NCBI RefSeq assembly: GCF_000473365.1
Contig: NZ_KI421517.1
Coordinates: forward strand, 4,476,296-4,540,295
DNA length: 64,000 nt
Direction: 5' to 3'
Source: Adhaeribacter aquaticus DSM 16391
GTDB taxonomy: Bacteria; Bacteroidota; Bacteroidia; Cytophagales; Hymenobacteraceae
The notes under the pieces: model-generated
The model's input: only the letters and a program-made list of their open reading frames with translations
What the model was told of the DNA's origin: nothing
Databases searched by the model: none
Made by a program: the position numbers and the translations under genes
In this document: piece by piece, positions 47,901-56,698 of the stretch
Layout of the letters: each line of letters starts with the position of its first letter
Position numbering within the stretch: the stretch's first letter is position 1

Positions 47901-48052
47901 CTGAATTAATTGATATTTTTGAGAATTTACAGAAATACGCCCTTAATCCGGAGCAAACCCATCTCGTTCCTGGCCTAATTGAGCGGGCAAAAATTATATG
48001 CGACTCCGCAATAATTGATCTAAAGGAGGAATTAAAATTATTAAAAGATTAA
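44924..48052 (+). CDS. Hybrid sensor kinase: receiver-PAS-PAS-PAS-HisKA-HATPase-receiver-Hpt
   Basis: 1042 residues. Order: N-terminal receiver (about 5-125, Asp57), three PAS domains (about 145-265, 270-390, 395-515), HisKA with His540 in MSHEIRTPMNG, HATPase_c (about 645-765; GGTGLGLSITKKLI), a second receiver (about 785-905, Asp833 in LMDIQMPEMDG) and a C-terminal Hpt domain (about 940-1035, His981 in TLAHKMKSSVVLVG). All four phospho-relay residues are present, so a complete phosphorelay could run in one polypeptide. It ends the signalling run, with a strong terminator behind it. Confidence 0.93.
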   Translation: MSENIRLLIIDDDEVDRITIQRSLRKVDFPATIDMAERGEEGLAMLLENSYNCILVDYRLPDTDGVELLKKIRAQGIDIPVLIVTSQGDERIAAEALRSGASDYLSKSFLTPDGVLHSVRNAIKVYEVEKERVATENALRVSKERLKEAQNLAKIGNWNLDLKNNKVFWSEELYNILEVDTEFDITLESFRSFIHPDDQEIWKKIYKEAILTKRPYQQDYRLVFPGNKIKYVNTHGTPILNDAGEVIGLAGTLQDISDRINTQIALKESEQRYLNLIETMNEGVLHVDNEQNILFANKRFCEMLGYTKEEVIGSSFYQYIPNEVVRELIYNKTLLRHKQVTDQYEIELRTKDGTLDCFLVGGSPLINRKGEVMGSLGTFTKITERKKIEEALASREKLFRTLFENAQGFICTHSLDGTILSINKAGADIIGLRPSDMIGRNFKDFMKPHVHADFDEYLVNIQESKLTTGIFRVSNNFHKTEHYLLYRNIYFQEEGKEAYVIASAQDITERITIERELKQAKIVAENSAKVKEQFLANMSHEIRTPMNGIIGLTSVLERMITDEEQKNYLHAIQSSADKLLVIINDILDFSKIESGKIEFEETNFNPKALLLECINLFEAKASENNNRLKAIIDSEVPEIIKGDPGKLSQILNNLIGNAIKFTQDGQVKIFTEVCSINRDTVVIEFTVQDTGIGIPEDKILTIFDSFTQARSDTTRRYGGTGLGLSITKKLIELQGGTISVKSIPNEGSSFIFRIPFKNSDTSAESPMIKTEEPILHAEELGQLNILLAEDNLINQLLVKKVMQDWGFNLDTSENGIEALELFNEKNYHVILMDIQMPEMDGYEAIDYIRKSKGPKSNVPIIALTAHATKGEADKCIKAGADAYVSKPFKPEALLQEIASLVRKDVNFKPVLPKPKETVENKDSSATGYTLNLDYLKEMACGDNMFMTEIITMFIQQTPDNINTLMGYANKKSWQEVKTLAHKMKSSVVLVGIAELIDIFENLQKYALNPEQTHLVPGLIERAKIICDSAIIDLKEELKLLKD

Positions 48053-48114
48053 TCTATAGAAAAGGTTAACTAACTATAAAAAGTAAGTTTTTGCTTTAAG
48101 CTAAAGATTAAACA

Positions 48115-48149
48115 AATAAAAAAGGCCTCTTTCGGAGGCCTTTTTTATT
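48115..48149. terminator. Bidirectional terminator between the hybrid kinase and ffh
   Basis: Arms AGGCCTC/GAGGCCT with a 5-base loop and matching A-run/T-run flanks give a 15-bp stem between two convergent genes. Confidence 0.95.
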
Positions 48150-48165
48150 ATAATATTTGGTCTAA

Positions 48166-49497
48166 TTATTTACCAAACATTTTCATTTTGGATAAAGCGC
48201 CGCCTTTTCCGGTTAGCTTATTCATATTCTTCATCATTTTGCGCATGTCGTTAAACTGCTTCATCAGGTTATTTACCTGCTGAATAGAGGTACCACTACC
48301 CTTTGCAATTCGGTTCCGACGGCTTCCGCTAATAATATCTGGATTAGCCCGTTCTTCTTTAGTCATAGATTTGATGATTGCTTCAATAGGTTTAAAGGCA
48401 TTTTCATCAATTTCCACATCCTTCATGGCTTTCCCAACTCCCGGTATCATACTAACCAAATCTTTGATATCCCCCATTTTCTTAATTTGCTCTAATTGAG
48501 AAAGGAAGTCGTCAAAATTAAATTGGTTTTTACGAATCTTTTGGTTAATCCGACGTGCTTCATCTTCGTCGAAGGTTTGCTGGGCCCGTTCTACTAAAGA
48601 AATCACGTCACCCATACCCAAAATACGTTGGGCCATCCGGTCAGGATAGAAAAGGTCTAAAGCCTCCATCTTCTCCCCAGTACTAATAAACTTAATCGGC
48701 TTCTCTACTACCGCCCGGATAGATAAAGCAGCTCCCCCGCGGCTATCCCCGTCTAATTTGGTTAAAACCACGCCATCAAAGTTGATGCGTTCGTTAAAGG
48801 TTTTAGCAGTATTAACTGCATCCTGGCCAGTCATGGAGTCAACCACAAATAAAGTCTCAGTAGGCTTGATAGCGTTTTTAACTTCTGCTATTTCGCGCAT
48901 CATGGCCTCATCTACTGCTAAACGACCAGCCGTATCTATAATTACTACTTTTTTATTATTCTTTTTCGCGTATTCAATCGCATTTTTAGCAATTTCAACC
49001 GGATTTTTATTATCCGTTTCAGAATAGACTTCTACCCCTACTTGCTCGGCTAAAACCTTTAACTGGTCTATCGCAGCCGGACGGTAAACGTCGCAGGCGG
49101 CTACCAATACATTACGGTTTTGCTTTTTCAGGAAATTAGCCAATTTACCGGTAAAAGTTGTTTTACCAGAACCTTGTAAACCAGCAATTAAAATTACCGC
49201 AGGATCGCCTTTTATATTGATATCCTGCTTTTCGCCACCCATTAATTCGGTAAGCTCTTCGTGTACGATCTTAACCATTAACTGGCCGGGAGAAACCGCG
49301 ATCAACACGTCTCTTCCCATGGCTTCGTCTTTTATTTTATCCGTTACCGTTTTGGCTACCTTGTAGTTAACGTCCGCATCCACCAACGCACGGCGCACTT
49401 CTTTTATCGTTTGTGCAACGTTAATTTCAGTAATGCTGCCCTGGCCTTTAAGGGTTTTAAAAGCTCTGTCTAATTTATTACTTAAATTATCAAACAT
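48166..49497 (-). CDS. ffh: Signal recognition particle GTPase Ffh
   Basis: Binds signal sequences and delivers ribosomes to the membrane with FtsY. The 443-residue protein has the N domain (about 1-90), the G domain with P-loop GLQGSGKTTFTGKLA, IIDTAGRLAVDEAM and KLDGDSRGG, and the methionine-rich M domain (about 300-443; GSRRNRIAKGSGTSIQQVN). Its RNA partner, the small SRP RNA, is encoded at 63097-63188 in this window. A -7 box on the minus strand lies at 49520-49527. Confidence 0.98.
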   Translation of the reverse strand: MFDNLSNKLDRAFKTLKGQGSITEINVAQTIKEVRRALVDADVNYKVAKTVTDKIKDEAMGRDVLIAVSPGQLMVKIVHEELTELMGGEKQDINIKGDPAVILIAGLQGSGKTTFTGKLANFLKKQNRNVLVAACDVYRPAAIDQLKVLAEQVGVEVYSETDNKNPVEIAKNAIEYAKKNNKKVVIIDTAGRLAVDEAMMREIAEVKNAIKPTETLFVVDSMTGQDAVNTAKTFNERINFDGVVLTKLDGDSRGGAALSIRAVVEKPIKFISTGEKMEALDLFYPDRMAQRILGMGDVISLVERAQQTFDEDEARRINQKIRKNQFNFDDFLSQLEQIKKMGDIKDLVSMIPGVGKAMKDVEIDENAFKPIEAIIKSMTKEERANPDIISGSRRNRIAKGSGTSIQQVNNLMKQFNDMRKMMKNMNKLTGKGGALSKMKMFGK

Positions 49498-49519
49498 AAT
49501 TTTTTATTGCTTAGAAATA

Positions 49520-49527
49520 CAAAAATA
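49520..49527 (-). promoter_or_regulatory. Candidate -7 box of ffh
   Basis: On the minus strand the sequence reads TATTTTTG (TAnnTTTG), 22 bases before the ffh start. The window also has an opposite-facing box at 49552-49559. Confidence 0.5.
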
Positions 49528-49551
49528 CGCAAAAAATCAATACTTAAGGGA

Positions 49552-49559
49552 TATTTTTG
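49552..49559 (+). promoter_or_regulatory. Candidate -7 box of the family 4 glycosyltransferase
   Basis: TATTTTTG matches TAnnTTTG and lies 16 bases upstream of the TTG at 49576, which favours that start over the TTG at 49507. No -33 partner at standard spacing. Confidence 0.45.
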
Positions 49560-49575
49560 TAAGAACCTACGTATA

Positions 49576-50925
49576 TTGGCTCGACTTAAAAACATTTCAG
49601 GATTGGCTTCTTTAACGGAAAATCAAACAAAACAGGTATTATTTATTACATATTATTGGCCTCCTTCTGGCGGTGCCGGAGTACAACGGTGTCTTAAATT
49701 TGTAAAGCACCTGCCTGAGTTTGGTATTACCCCTACAATAGTCACTGTTTCTGAAAAAGAAGCCTCCTACCCGGTTTTGGATAGATCGTTGGAAGCCGAT
49801 ATTCCTGCTGGTGTCAGAGTCATCAGAACATCTACCAGCGAGCCATTTGAATTTTATAAAAAATTAACGGGGCGAAAGGAAATTCCTTATGGCGGTTTTG
49901 CTAATGAAAAAAAAGATAGTTCTGTTCAGAAATTTTTTAAATTTCTCCGGGGTAATTTATTTATTCCGGATGCCCGCGTTGGCTGGAATAAATATGCCAT
50001 AAAAGCCTGCAGCGAATTATTAGCCAATGAAAAATTTGAAGCCATTATTACAACCAGCCCGCCGCACTCTACCCAACTTATTGGTTTAACCTTGCAAAAA
50101 AAGTTTGGCGTAAAATGGATTGCTGACTTACGTGATCCCTGGACGGATATTTATTATTACAAGGACTTGCAGCATACCGCCTGGGCTAAGAAAAAAGATG
50201 CCGAATACGAGAAAGCGGTTATCGAAAATGCTACTAATTTATTAGTTACCAGCTCGGATACCAAGCGGCTACTTTTAGCCAAATCGCCGGATATTAAAAC
50301 CAAGAAAATAAAAGTAATACCTAACGGGTACGATGAGGAAGATTTCCAATATCTGTCTCAACCACCTCAGGACGCATTTTTAATTACCTATACCGGCACC
50401 ATAACCGAAACATATAATATTGAAGCTTTCTTAAAAGCTTTCGCCCTGGTTGCTTCGCGCCACCAGGACATAGCTTATAAATTAAGATTTGTCGGAAAAA
50501 TTTCCGATGAAATAAAAAATCAAATTGAGGCTACTGGATTACTGCACCTGACAGAAATTGTTCCTTTTGTGCCCCATAATGAATCAGTGCGTTACCTCAT
50601 GAATACAACAATATTGCTGATGGGGATACCAGACGTGGAGAATAACTATTGTATTCTGCCGGGTAAGCTATTTGAATATTTAGCTTCCAATAAACCCATC
50701 ATCTGCATCGGCCCCATTCATAGTGATGCCGACAAAATAATTGACGAATGCGGAGCCGGTCGTGTTTTTCATTACTCAGCTTATGATTTAATGGTAGATT
50801 ATTTGGATCAGCTAAGCCAGGGCTGGAAGATTAACCATAACCTGGATCTTCCTTTTGTAAATTACCAAAGGTACTCCCGTCGAAATTTAGCTGGCAAACT
50901 GGCAGAGATTATAACTAAGAAATAA
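49576..50925 (+). CDS. Family 4 glycosyltransferase
   Basis: About 449 residues from the TTG at 49576 (49603 is also possible). The GT-B protein opens QVLFITYYWPPSGGAGVQRC, an N-terminal Gly-rich loop, and its donor domain carries NGYDEEDF, TGTITETYNIEAFL and CILPGKLFEYLASNKPIICIG. The longer frame reaches TTG 49507, but the added residues are low-complexity, overlap the -7 box and are probably not coding. It is divergent from ffh. The acceptor is not known. Confidence 0.87.
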   Translation: MARLKNISGLASLTENQTKQVLFITYYWPPSGGAGVQRCLKFVKHLPEFGITPTIVTVSEKEASYPVLDRSLEADIPAGVRVIRTSTSEPFEFYKKLTGRKEIPYGGFANEKKDSSVQKFFKFLRGNLFIPDARVGWNKYAIKACSELLANEKFEAIITTSPPHSTQLIGLTLQKKFGVKWIADLRDPWTDIYYYKDLQHTAWAKKKDAEYEKAVIENATNLLVTSSDTKRLLLAKSPDIKTKKIKVIPNGYDEEDFQYLSQPPQDAFLITYTGTITETYNIEAFLKAFALVASRHQDIAYKLRFVGKISDEIKNQIEATGLLHLTEIVPFVPHNESVRYLMNTTILLMGIPDVENNYCILPGKLFEYLASNKPIICIGPIHSDADKIIDECGAGRVFHYSAYDLMVDYLDQLSQGWKINHNLDLPFVNYQRYSRRNLAGKLAEIITKK

Positions 50926-50937
50926 TTAAGATTATCA

Positions 50938-52047
50938 CTAATTTTCTTTTACCAGCAGCTTCCCCAGCATTACACGGAAAGCTTCCACCTCTATGGAAAA
51001 GCTTTGGTTTTCATCAGATTTACTACCCAGCAAATACTGATAAGCAAAGCCTAGGCCTTTGCAAAGCATAAAGTAATGAGATTTTACTATATCAGATGGA
51101 TGCAGCTCCAATACGGCAGCTTTTTTACTAAATAAGGTATTGGTTAAGCCTGCTCCATGAGCTCCTATTATGTATTCAGCATTATAAAATAACTGTACCT
51201 GCTGCTGATAAGTTAAATCTTCCGCAAAAATTAATTCAAAACCGTGTTGTTTAGCTACTGCAAAAAGCTCAACCTCATTTAAAATCTGCCTTTTACTGGC
51301 TTTTTGCCGACTAATAAAAATTCGTTTTGGTTTATCTTCTGGAATAACCTTGTACCCTTCCCAGATTTTCTTCCGGATAGGCTCCACAATATCTGGTGGC
51401 AAATAACCACTGTAATGGTTATTGATAAAAGAGGGCATTATAAATTCTTCCAGTTCCCACTTTTCTTGTTTACCAATATACACGAGCTTTATTTCTGGTC
51501 TATCGGCAAGAAAAAATTTAAGAGTTTCTAACTGATAAGCAGGAATATTTTTAGGCACAATGAGCTCCATGGGTCTGGCAGGTTCCTGTAATAAGCTCAT
51601 TAACCGGGGCAAACAATCCAGAAACCAATGGTAATTACTGCTTGCGGCCCAGGGCAAATGCATAATAGAAGAAAATACTCCCCGCTTCTGTTGCTGCTGC
51701 ATTTTAGCCGGGCTTCTGAAAGCAGGCGATTTAGTAAGTCGTAACTGATCAAACACTGACTCCACCACAACTTTATTATTTACAATAATAGCCCCCGAAT
51801 TACCTAAAAAGGAAATATTTTTAAGTGTAACGACAAAGATCTCTTTTTGCCGGTACCCCCTGGAATAGTCTACATCGTAATTAAAAGAATAGGCACACAA
51901 TTCTAAAACAGATTCCTCTTCCGCTGTAAAACGAACCAAGTAACCACGCTTTATTACTTTCTTTTGCGGATAGTGAAAAACAGAAGTAAACGTGTAATAA
52001 TAATTAAGCCAGGAAGATAGTTTTGGAAATATTTTTTTAAGAACCAT
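50938..52047 (-). CDS. Family 61 glycosyltransferase
   Basis: 369 residues. The C-terminal half has the GT61 signatures RIFISRQKASKRQILNE and YIIGAHGAGLTNTLFSKKA (GxHGAGL motif), with PWAASSNYHWFLDCLPRL in the middle. It is convergent with the GT4 gene at its end (12 bases). Its N-terminal region is less typical. In plants GT61 includes xylosyl and arabinosyl transferases, but the sugar here is not predictable. Confidence 0.82.
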   Translation of the reverse strand: MVLKKIFPKLSSWLNYYYTFTSVFHYPQKKVIKRGYLVRFTAEEESVLELCAYSFNYDVDYSRGYRQKEIFVVTLKNISFLGNSGAIIVNNKVVVESVFDQLRLTKSPAFRSPAKMQQQQKRGVFSSIMHLPWAASSNYHWFLDCLPRLMSLLQEPARPMELIVPKNIPAYQLETLKFFLADRPEIKLVYIGKQEKWELEEFIMPSFINNHYSGYLPPDIVEPIRKKIWEGYKVIPEDKPKRIFISRQKASKRQILNEVELFAVAKQHGFELIFAEDLTYQQQVQLFYNAEYIIGAHGAGLTNTLFSKKAAVLELHPSDIVKSHYFMLCKGLGFAYQYLLGSKSDENQSFSIEVEAFRVMLGKLLVKEN

Positions 52048-52184
52048 GCCACCAAAATTCAGGAGGGTAAATATAGAGGTTATCCCGTATGGCTTGCAAA
52101 ACTAGTCGGATAATTTATGTATCTTGCCCCTTATTTAAAATGCCGGTTTTATTAATCAACTGGCTTATTTAATTAAAGTTTTAA

Positions 52185-53207
52185 ATGGATTTGAACCTTA
52201 ATCATAAATCAATATTAGTAACCGGCGGTACCGGCTCATTTGGGAAAAAGTTTGTTCAAACTATATTTGAGCGGTTTCCTGATGTAAAACGTTTGGTTAT
52301 CTATTCGCGCGATGAATTAAAACAGTTTGAAATGGCGCAGTTATTTCCGCATAGCCAATACAAAGCCATTCGTTTTTTTATTGGTGATGTACGGGATGGC
52401 GAGCGGATGCGCCGCGCCTGCGAAGGGATTGATATAATTGTGCACGCCGCTGCATTAAAGCAAGTCCCTGCTGCCGAATACAACCCCATGGAATGTATTA
52501 AAACCAATATCTGGGGAGCGGAAAACGTAATAAATGCAGCCTTGGATTGTGGCGTGAAGCAAGTTGTAGCCCTTTCTACTGATAAAGCTGCAGCCCCCAT
52601 TAATTTATATGGTGCTACCAAATTGTGCTCCGACAAATTATTTGTGGCAGCCAATAACATGAAAGGTTCCCGGGATTTAACCTTCTCGGTAGTACGGTAT
52701 GGCAATGTTATCGGCTCCCGGGGTTCGGTGGTACCTTTCTTCCTGAATAAACGCCAGGAAGGAGTACTTCCCATTACCCACCCGGATATGACCCGCTTTA
52801 ATATTTCTTTAGAAGAAGGCGTAGACCTGGTATTGCATGCCCTGCAATATTCCTGGGGAGGTGAAATTTATGTACCCAAAATTCCTTCCTATAAAATTAC
52901 GGATGTGGCAGAAGCCATTGGTCCAAATTGCCGCCAGGAAATAGTTGGTATCCGGCCCGGCGAAAAATTACATGAAGAAATGATTACCGAAACAGATTCT
53001 TACTTAACTGTGGAGCTGGATAAGTATTATGTAATTTTACCTTCCACGCCAAATAAATGGACTACGGAGGAGTTCATTCAGGCATTTAATGGCAGAATGG
53101 TAGAACCTGGTTTCCGGTACAATTCCCAAACCAACAATGTTTGGTTAACGCCGGAACAAATCAGAGAACAAATCCGCTTACACGTGGATCCAAATTTCAC
53201 GGCTTAA
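52185..53207 (+). CDS. pseB: UDP-N-acetylglucosamine 4,6-dehydratase (inverting), PseB
   Basis: First enzyme of pseudaminic acid synthesis: UDP-GlcNAc to the 4-keto-6-deoxy-altrose derivative with C5 inversion. The 340-residue SDR carries the GGTGSFGKKFVQ NAD-binding loop, VHAAALKQVPAAEYNPMEC and STDKAAAPINLYGATKLCSDK. Length and motifs fit PseB rather than FlaA1-like long forms. It opens a plus-strand run of pse genes and pseC starts 11 bases after its end. Confidence 0.95.
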   Translation: MDLNLNHKSILVTGGTGSFGKKFVQTIFERFPDVKRLVIYSRDELKQFEMAQLFPHSQYKAIRFFIGDVRDGERMRRACEGIDIIVHAAALKQVPAAEYNPMECIKTNIWGAENVINAALDCGVKQVVALSTDKAAAPINLYGATKLCSDKLFVAANNMKGSRDLTFSVVRYGNVIGSRGSVVPFFLNKRQEGVLPITHPDMTRFNISLEEGVDLVLHALQYSWGGEIYVPKIPSYKITDVAEAIGPNCRQEIVGIRPGEKLHEEMITETDSYLTVELDKYYVILPSTPNKWTTEEFIQAFNGRMVEPGFRYNSQTNNVWLTPEQIREQIRLHVDPNFTA

Positions 53208-53218
53208 GCATACTTTAC

Positions 53219-54394
53219 ATGAAACCGATTCCGTACGGCCGACAACACATAACTGAAGAAGATATTCAGGCAGTAGTACAAACGCTGCATTCTGATTTTC
53301 TGACGCAAGGCCCTAAAGTAGAGGAATTTGAACAAGCCTTTGCCAACTATGTAGGAAGTAAATATGCCGTGGCCGTGGCCAACGGAACAGCTGCCTTGCA
53401 TTTATGTGCTTTAGCTTTAGGGGTTTCGGTTGGTACAAGAGTTATTACTACTCCTATTACGTTTGCAGCTTCTGCAAACTGTATTAAGTATGCAGGCGGT
53501 GAAGTATATTTTGCCGATATCGATCCTGAAACAGCTTTATTGGATATAGATAAAGTACGGAGCCTGCTTCAAAGCAAACCCAAAGGTTATTTTAGCGGCA
53601 TAATACCCGTAGATTTTGCTGGTTACCCGATAAATTTAGAAGCTTTCCGAAACTTGGCCGATGAATATGGGTTGTGGATTATTGAAGATGCGTGCCATGC
53701 GCCGGGTGGTTATTTTATAAACTCCGAAGGAGATAAACAGCTTTGTGGCAATGGCAATTACGCCGACTTAGCCATTTTTTCCTTCCATCCGGTGAAACAC
53801 ATAGCCACCGGCGAGGGCGGCATGGTAACAACCAACAACAGGGAGCTTCATGAAAAACTGTTGTTGTTACGCACGCACGGCATTACTAAAAATCCTGAAT
53901 TGCTGCAAGAAAATCACGGAGGCTGGTACTACGAGATGCAAACCTTAGGGTACAATTACCGCATGCCCGATATGTTAACGGCCTTAGGAATCTCCCAATT
54001 AAAACAAGCAGAAGCTGGTCTCAGAAAGCGTCAGGAAATAGCAAACCGTTATGATACCGCCTTCCGGACCAATGCCAAAATCCAAATATTGAATCCGGCT
54101 GCTAACCAACCGGGTTTAAAAAATGAACTCTACCACGCCTACCATTTATATGTAATTTTAATTGAATATCGTAAAGGTCTGTACGATTACCTGCGGGCAA
54201 AACAGATATATGCTCAGGTACATTACATTCCGGTACATACCATGCCTTATTATCAGGACCTGGGCTTTAACAAGGGTGATTTCCCTTTGGCTGAAAATTA
54301 TTATGCTCAGTGTCTAAGCCTGCCTATGTTTCCAAGCTTAACCAAGGAAGAACAGGAGTATGTTATTCAGAGGGTACAAGAGTTTTTAAATTAA
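53219..54394 (+). CDS. pseC: UDP-4-amino-4,6-dideoxy-N-acetyl-beta-L-altrosamine transaminase PseC
   Basis: PLP-dependent DegT/DnrJ/EryC1-family aminotransferase that aminates the product of PseB at C4. The 391 residues begin KPIPYGRQHITEEDIQAV; the PLP lysine is in SFHPVKHIATGEGG, and the DAC in IIEDACHAPGG lies in the cofactor pocket. The longer frame starts at 53141 inside pseB; ATG 53219 is better. Confidence 0.95.
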   Translation: MKPIPYGRQHITEEDIQAVVQTLHSDFLTQGPKVEEFEQAFANYVGSKYAVAVANGTAALHLCALALGVSVGTRVITTPITFAASANCIKYAGGEVYFADIDPETALLDIDKVRSLLQSKPKGYFSGIIPVDFAGYPINLEAFRNLADEYGLWIIEDACHAPGGYFINSEGDKQLCGNGNYADLAIFSFHPVKHIATGEGGMVTTNNRELHEKLLLLRTHGITKNPELLQENHGGWYYEMQTLGYNYRMPDMLTALGISQLKQAEAGLRKRQEIANRYDTAFRTNAKIQILNPAANQPGLKNELYHAYHLYVILIEYRKGLYDYLRAKQIYAQVHYIPVHTMPYYQDLGFNKGDFPLAENYYAQCLSLPMFPSLTKEEQEYVIQRVQEFLN

Positions 54395-54434
54395 TGCGGG
54401 TAGAGCAATTAGCTTATCCATTAAACATATAAAT

Positions 54435-55166
54435 ATGGCTAAACCTAAAATAGGTATTATAACTCAAGCCAGAATGACCAGTAGCCGGCTGCCCGGCAAA
54501 GTTTTGCTTCCTGTTAATAATATTCCGGTGCTACAATACCATCTGCAGCGACTTCAGGAAAGCAAATTACCAATTTTTATAGCTACCACCATTAATGCCA
54601 CCGATGATCCTATTGTGGCTTTTGCCGAACAGCAAAATATTCCAGTTTTTAGAGGTGATGAACAAAATGTTTTAAGCAGGTACTATGGTTGTGCCATTGA
54701 ACATCAATTAGATATTATTATTCGGGTTACTTCCGATTGCCCGCTGATAGATGGCAACATCATAGCTACTGCCGCCCAAGAATATGTTAAAAAAAAGGAT
54801 AACTTTCTATACTTATCCAATTGCCTGGAGCGAACATTTCCCCGAGGCTTCGACTTTGAGATTTTCTCTTTTACTCTTTTAAAGGAAGCTTTTCAGCAGG
54901 CTAAGCTTCCGGCAGAACTCGAACATGTAACCCCATATATTAATCAGAATAAATCTGGTAGAGTCCATTTTCAGCATGTTACCCAAGAAAAAGACAAAAG
55001 CCACTACCGGATTACTTTAGATACGCCAGAGGATTTTGAATTAATTAAAATCCTTATAGAACAATACCAAGCTCATAATTTACCTGTTGCCGAGATTATT
55101 CAGATTTTAGACAACCATCCGGAACTGGTAGAAATAAATGCACAAGTAGAACAAAAAAAAATATAA
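54435..55166 (+). CDS. pseF: Pseudaminic acid cytidylyltransferase PseF (SpsF-like)
   Basis: Activates pseudaminic acid as its CMP derivative. The 243-residue nucleotidyltransferase has IGIITQARMTSSRLPGKVLLP (nucleotide-binding loop), RVTSDCPLIDG and a C-terminal domain of the SpsF type. Gene order makes PseF the likely role. The NeuA-type CMP-Neu5Ac synthetases differ in length and motifs, so SpsF/PseF is favoured. Confidence 0.85.
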   Translation: MAKPKIGIITQARMTSSRLPGKVLLPVNNIPVLQYHLQRLQESKLPIFIATTINATDDPIVAFAEQQNIPVFRGDEQNVLSRYYGCAIEHQLDIIIRVTSDCPLIDGNIIATAAQEYVKKKDNFLYLSNCLERTFPRGFDFEIFSFTLLKEAFQQAKLPAELEHVTPYINQNKSGRVHFQHVTQEKDKSHYRITLDTPEDFELIKILIEQYQAHNLPVAEIIQILDNHPELVEINAQVEQKKI

Positions 55167-55178
55167 AAGGCAAACAAG

Positions 55179-56654
55179 TTGGGCTTCACAAACAGGATCA
55201 TTTTTCGAGCAGATGGTAACAGCCAGATAGGTTTGGGCCATGTTATTCGTTCCTTAGCTCTGGCTACTATTTTAAAACCTGACTTTAAATGTTTGTTTGC
55301 TATTCAGGCGGCTACTCCATCATTAAATAATCAGCTGCAAGAAGCTTGTACTCAGATCATAAATTTACCAGAGACTAAAGATTACTTAAAAGAAGCAGCA
55401 TTTTTAGTAGAGCAAATTTTAACGGAGTCTGATATAGTTGTCTTGGATGGATATTTGTTTGATACTGCCTATCAGGAGCAAATTAAAAAGAAGTGCTTTA
55501 AACTGGTTTGCATTGATGATATTCATGCATTCCCATTTGTAGCTGATGTGGTAATTAATCAAGCTGGTGGCTTAACACAACAACAATACAGGGCTACACC
55601 GGAAACCAGATTTTGCTTAGGCCCCAATTATGCCTTGCTGCGGCAGCCATTTTTAATGGCAGCACAACAAACCAGGGAATTTTTAGGAGTCAGCCGGATT
55701 TTCATTAATATGGGTGGTGCTGATCCGGAAAACCATACTTATAAAATAGTAAGTAATCTTTCTAAAAACCATCCGGCGCTACAATTGGAGGTTGTTACCG
55801 GAGGTGCTTACCAATTTTTACCTGAATTAGAAGCATTAGAAAAAACAACCGCAAATATACATTTGTACCAGCAGCTTTCGGCCGAGGAAATTTGCAGCCT
55901 GATGCAACAATGTGATGCAGCAGTTATTCCCCCCAGCTCTGTATCCTACGAGTGGTGCTCCATACAAGGCGCTCTTTTCCTTCACCAAACAGCTGATAAT
56001 CAAACAAACTTAGGTAATTTTTTAATAAAGGAAGGTTTAGCTTTTGCTTTTACAGATTTTCAGGAGATAATAACTCATCCTGATTTACTTACCTTGAGAA
56101 AAGAGCAGGTAAAAAAACAGCAACATTACTTTGATGGGCGAAGTGCTAATCGACTGCGCAACATCTTTTACCAATTTGTTTTTGAAGCTGGAGTAAAGCT
56201 ACGGCCAGCTACAGCCGATGATACATTAATTTTATATGATTGGATAAATGATCCGGCAGTTCGGGCAAATTCATTTAATCCGGACGCCATCCCCCTGGAG
56301 GTACATAAAATCTGGTTTAAAAATAAAGTAGCGGCTGCAAATTGCGTTATTCTTATTGTAGAAGTAGAAGATCAGAAAGCAGGCATGATTCGCTATGATA
56401 TCCGTGATAAAATAGCTACCATTAGCTACTTACTACAAGCAAATTTTAGAGGTAAAGGTTTGGGCTCATTGGTTTTACAAAAGGGAACCGAATACATCCA
56501 AACCCTTTCCCCTTCCTTAATTAAACTGGTTGGACATGTTCAGAAAGAAAATTTAGCATCGGTCAATTCTTTTTATAAAGCTGGTTTTGTTGTTTCACAA
56601 ACTATACCCGCTGCCATACCAAATGCGTTGGCATTTGAGAAGTACTTAAATTAA
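55179..56654 (+). CDS. pseG: Fused PseG (UDP-2,4-diacetamido-sugar hydrolase) - PseH (N-acetyltransferase)
   Basis: 491 residues. Residues about 1-325 match PseG, a GT-B-type UDP-sugar hydrolase, with FRADGNSQIGLGHVIRSLALA (His21 is the counterpart of the catalytic His) and IFINMGGADPENHTYK. Residues about 335-491 form a GNAT domain with YLLQANFRGKGLGSLVLQKG and the LGLGH/ASVNSFYKAGF core, fitting PseH, the acetyltransferase that acetylates C4 of the same intermediate. In Campylobacter and Helicobacter the two functions are separate genes. The start is TTG 55179. The fusion would couple two consecutive steps, inferred from domain order and operon place. Confidence 0.88.
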   Translation: MGFTNRIIFRADGNSQIGLGHVIRSLALATILKPDFKCLFAIQAATPSLNNQLQEACTQIINLPETKDYLKEAAFLVEQILTESDIVVLDGYLFDTAYQEQIKKKCFKLVCIDDIHAFPFVADVVINQAGGLTQQQYRATPETRFCLGPNYALLRQPFLMAAQQTREFLGVSRIFINMGGADPENHTYKIVSNLSKNHPALQLEVVTGGAYQFLPELEALEKTTANIHLYQQLSAEEICSLMQQCDAAVIPPSSVSYEWCSIQGALFLHQTADNQTNLGNFLIKEGLAFAFTDFQEIITHPDLLTLRKEQVKKQQHYFDGRSANRLRNIFYQFVFEAGVKLRPATADDTLILYDWINDPAVRANSFNPDAIPLEVHKIWFKNKVAAANCVILIVEVEDQKAGMIRYDIRDKIATISYLLQANFRGKGLGSLVLQKGTEYIQTLSPSLIKLVGHVQKENLASVNSFYKAGFVVSQTIPAAIPNALAFEKYLN

Positions 56655-56698
56655 TAGTAATTTTATTCCGCATCTGCTGTATTTGGTGAAATTTATTC

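Noticed and set aside
49507-49575. Extended N-terminus of the family 4 glycosyltransferase (TTG 49507)
   Set aside because: A candidate -7 box at 49552-49559 would lie inside the coding part, and the added residues do not belong to the family.
53141-53218. Longer pseC start inside pseB
   Set aside because: The family begins at the KPIPYG region; ATG 53219 fits the known start and ends the overlap.
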